Shown: positions 7,723 through 8,694 of the stretch, in pieces
Layout of the letters: every line of letters starts with the position of its first letter
How positions within the stretch are numbered: the stretch's first letter is position 1
NCBI GenBank assembly: GCA_024639625.1
Contig: JAHEIA010000100.1
Location: 1-8,694, forward strand
Reading direction: 5' to 3'
DNA length: 8,694 bases
Source of the DNA: Chromatiales bacterium
GTDB lineage: Bacteria > Pseudomonadota > Gammaproteobacteria > Chromatiales > Chromatiaceae
The notes under the pieces: model-generated
Told to the model about the DNA's origin: nothing
What the model saw: only the letters and a program-made list of their open reading frames with translations
Database searches by the model: none
Translations under genes and position numbers: made by a program

Positions 7723-8577
7723 TTGGCGCGCCATCTGGCCTGTGGCGACCATCTGTTGTCGCTCGATGGTCCACGGGTGATGGGTATCCTCAACGTTACC
7801 CCAGACTCGTTCTCCGACGGCGGCCGCTTCCTTTCGCGTGACGCCGCACTGCGTCAGGCCTGGCATATGGTGGAGGCGGGCGCGGATCTGGTCGACGTGG
7901 GCGGCGAGTCGACCCGCCCGGGGGCCCGGGGCGTCAGCGAGGCCGAAGAGCTTTCCCGGGTCGTGCCGGTCATCGAAGCGCTGGCCAAAACGCTGCCGGT
8001 GCCGGTTTCCGTGGATACCCGCACGCCAGCGGTCATGCGCGCGGCGGCGGATGCCGGCGCAGGTATGATCAACGACGTCTGCGCGCTGCGTGGTGATGGT
8101 GCCTTGGCTGCGGCGCAGCAAACCGGCTTGCCGGTTTGCCTGATGCACATGCAGGGCGAACCCCGGACGATGCAAACCGAACCCCGCTACAAGGACGTGG
8201 TTGCCGAGGTGCGCGGTTTTCTCGAACTGCGCATCCACGCTTGTCTGCGGGCGGAGATCCCCCGAGAGCGGCTGCTGGTGGACCCGGGTTTCGGATTCGG
8301 CAAGCAGCTAGCACACAATCTCAGCCTGCTGCGACACCTCGACCAGCTCGTGTCCCTGGGACCGCCGCTGCTGGTTGGAATTTCTCGCAAATCGATGATC
8401 GGTCAGATCCTGGGCGGCCGTCCGGTCGAGCAGCGTCTGTACGGCAGCCTGGCCGCTGCGGTGGTGGCGGCTCTCGCTGGTGCGCGCATCCTGCGGGTGC
8501 ATGATGTAGGACCGACGGTGGATGCACTCAAGGTCATCCGCGCCCTTCATGTTGACGAGCGAGGATCGGGGTATTGA
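7723..8577 (+). CDS. folP: Dihydropteroate synthase
   Basis: FolP condenses 6-hydroxymethyl-dihydropterin diphosphate with p-aminobenzoate to give dihydropteroate in folate synthesis; it is the sulfonamide target. With TTG 7723 the protein has 284 residues (E. coli 282). Family motifs appear in order: [15 protein letters not shown] from residue 20, [10 protein letters not shown] (59–68), the INDV motif, [20 protein letters not shown] (187–194), SRKSMIG (221–227) and RVHDV (258–262). All match the TIM-barrel pterin and diphosphate-binding sites. The start is uncertain. No ATG or GTG precedes the conserved core between the ftsH stop and 7777. TTG 7723 aligns [10 protein letters not shown] with the E. 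coli N-terminus, while TTG 7756 would give a shorter protein. The frame is open back to ATG 7570, but that part is an arginine-rich shadow of the ftsH tail. The gene lies 41 bp after ftsH and overlaps glmM by 4 bp. Confidence 0.95.
   Translation: MARHLACGDHLLSLDGPRVMGILNVTPDSFSDGGRFLSRDAALRQAWHMVEAGADLVDVGGESTRPGARGVSEAEELSRVVPVIEALAKTLPVPVSVDTRTPAVMRAAADAGAGMINDVCALRGDGALAAAQQTGLPVCLMHMQGEPRTMQTEPRYKDVVAEVRGFLELRIHACLRAEIPRERLLVDPGFGFGKQLAHNLSLLRHLDQLVSLGPPLLVGISRKSMIGQILGGRPVEQRLYGSLAAAVVAALAGARILRVHDVGPTVDALKVIRALHVDERGSGY
8118..8139 (+). repeat. Perfect 10-bp inverted repeat inside folP
   Basis: Arms GCAAACCGGC (8118–8127) and GCCGGTTTGC (8130–8139) are separated only by TT. As RNA this gives a nine-pair stem with a CTTG tetraloop. 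The DNA encodes QTGLPVC just before the conserved MHMQG motif. E. coli has TGLPVC at the same place in the protein, so amino-acid constraint may account for part of the symmetry. Confidence 0.85.
8561..8565 (+). promoter_or_regulatory. Shine-Dalgarno site of glmM
   Basis: GAGGA, within the last codons of folP, lies 8 nt before TTG 8574 and supports that start. Confidence 0.6.
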
Positions 8578-8694
8578 AAAAGGCTTTTTTCGGAACAGAC
8601 GGCATCCGGGGTCGGGTCGGCGAATCTCCGATAACCCCAGAGTTCGTGCTCAAGCTCGGTTGGGCGGCCGGGCGAGTCCTCGGCGAGACACCCC
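8574..8694 (+). CDS. glmM: Phosphoglucosamine mutase, N-terminal part (runs off window)
   Basis: GlmM converts glucosamine-6-phosphate to glucosamine-1-phosphate on the path to UDP-N-acetylglucosamine, peptidoglycan and lipopolysaccharide. Only the first 40 codons are present. They read [20 protein letters not shown] followed by [15 protein letters not shown], nearly identical to the E. coli N-terminus with its [11 protein letters not shown] motif. The catalytic phosphoserine lies beyond the window. The start is TTG 8574, whose last two bases overlap the folP stop (TTGA), with GAGGA 8 nt upstream. This suggests translational coupling to folP. The folP–glmM order is conserved in E. coli and Pseudomonas. 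Confidence 0.96.
   Translation, partial: MKKAFFGTDGIRGRVGESPITPEFVLKLGWAAGRVLGETP

Noticed and set aside
6065..7774. A 569-codon open frame on the reverse strand across ftsH and into folP
   Set aside because: It is a shadow of ftsH codon use, rich in His, Arg and Leu with no recognisable motif.
8577..8590. A5/T6 inverted repeat at the start of glmM as a terminator or frameshift site
   Set aside because: It lies in the glmM codons for KKAFF, the stem is only weak A-T pairs with a tiny loop, and the frame continues intact.
1..8694. A hidden novel system (defence island, mobile element, array or gene cluster)
   Set aside because: Nearly all DNA is accounted for by conserved housekeeping genes in a known order. 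No gap is over 90 bp, and I saw no transposase, integrase, repeat array or unknown gene.

Overview
The window reads as a chromosomal housekeeping block from a gammaproteobacterium. The gene order is carA–carB–greA–yhbY(reverse)–rlmE–ftsH–folP–glmM, which is the arrangement known from Pseudomonas and relatives. The greA–yhbY–rlmE–ftsH–folP–glmM part is also conserved in E. coli. The proteins follow their E. coli counterparts closely in length and catalytic residues, and the DNA is GC-rich. A Chromatiales- or Pseudomonas-like host is plausible, but I cannot name a genus from this sequence.

Layout. Positions 1–120 carry part of a TusA/SirA-family sulfur-carrier gene. It switches abruptly, inside a 13-nt stretch that fits both genes, into carA in another frame; the carA 5' third is missing. 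carB (951–4160) and greA (4206–4682) follow on the same strand. yhbY lies on the opposite strand (4689–4994) and ends 6 bp from the end of greA. rlmE (5045–5665) diverges from yhbY over 50 bp. After an 87-bp leader containing two inverted repeats come ftsH (5753–7681), folP (about 7723–8577) and the first 40 codons of glmM (8574 to the window end). No gap exceeds 90 bp. I see no RNA genes, mobile elements or CRISPR arrays.

Functions. carA and carB make carbamoyl phosphate for pyrimidines and arginine. greA rescues backtracked RNA polymerase. YhbY and RlmE act on the large ribosomal subunit, FtsH is the membrane-anchored quality-control protease, FolP makes dihydropteroate for folate, and GlmM makes glucosamine-1-phosphate for cell-wall precursors. 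rlmE–ftsH–folP–glmM probably form one transcription unit. ftsH, folP (probable) and glmM all start with TTG, and yhbY probably starts with GTG.

I found no undescribed system. The most notable feature is the tusA-like/carA junction at about 108–120, which is either an assembly or cloning chimera or a real microhomology rearrangement. Lesser observations are perfect inverted repeats inside folP and rlmE, tandem hairpins ahead of ftsH, and the non-ATG starts.
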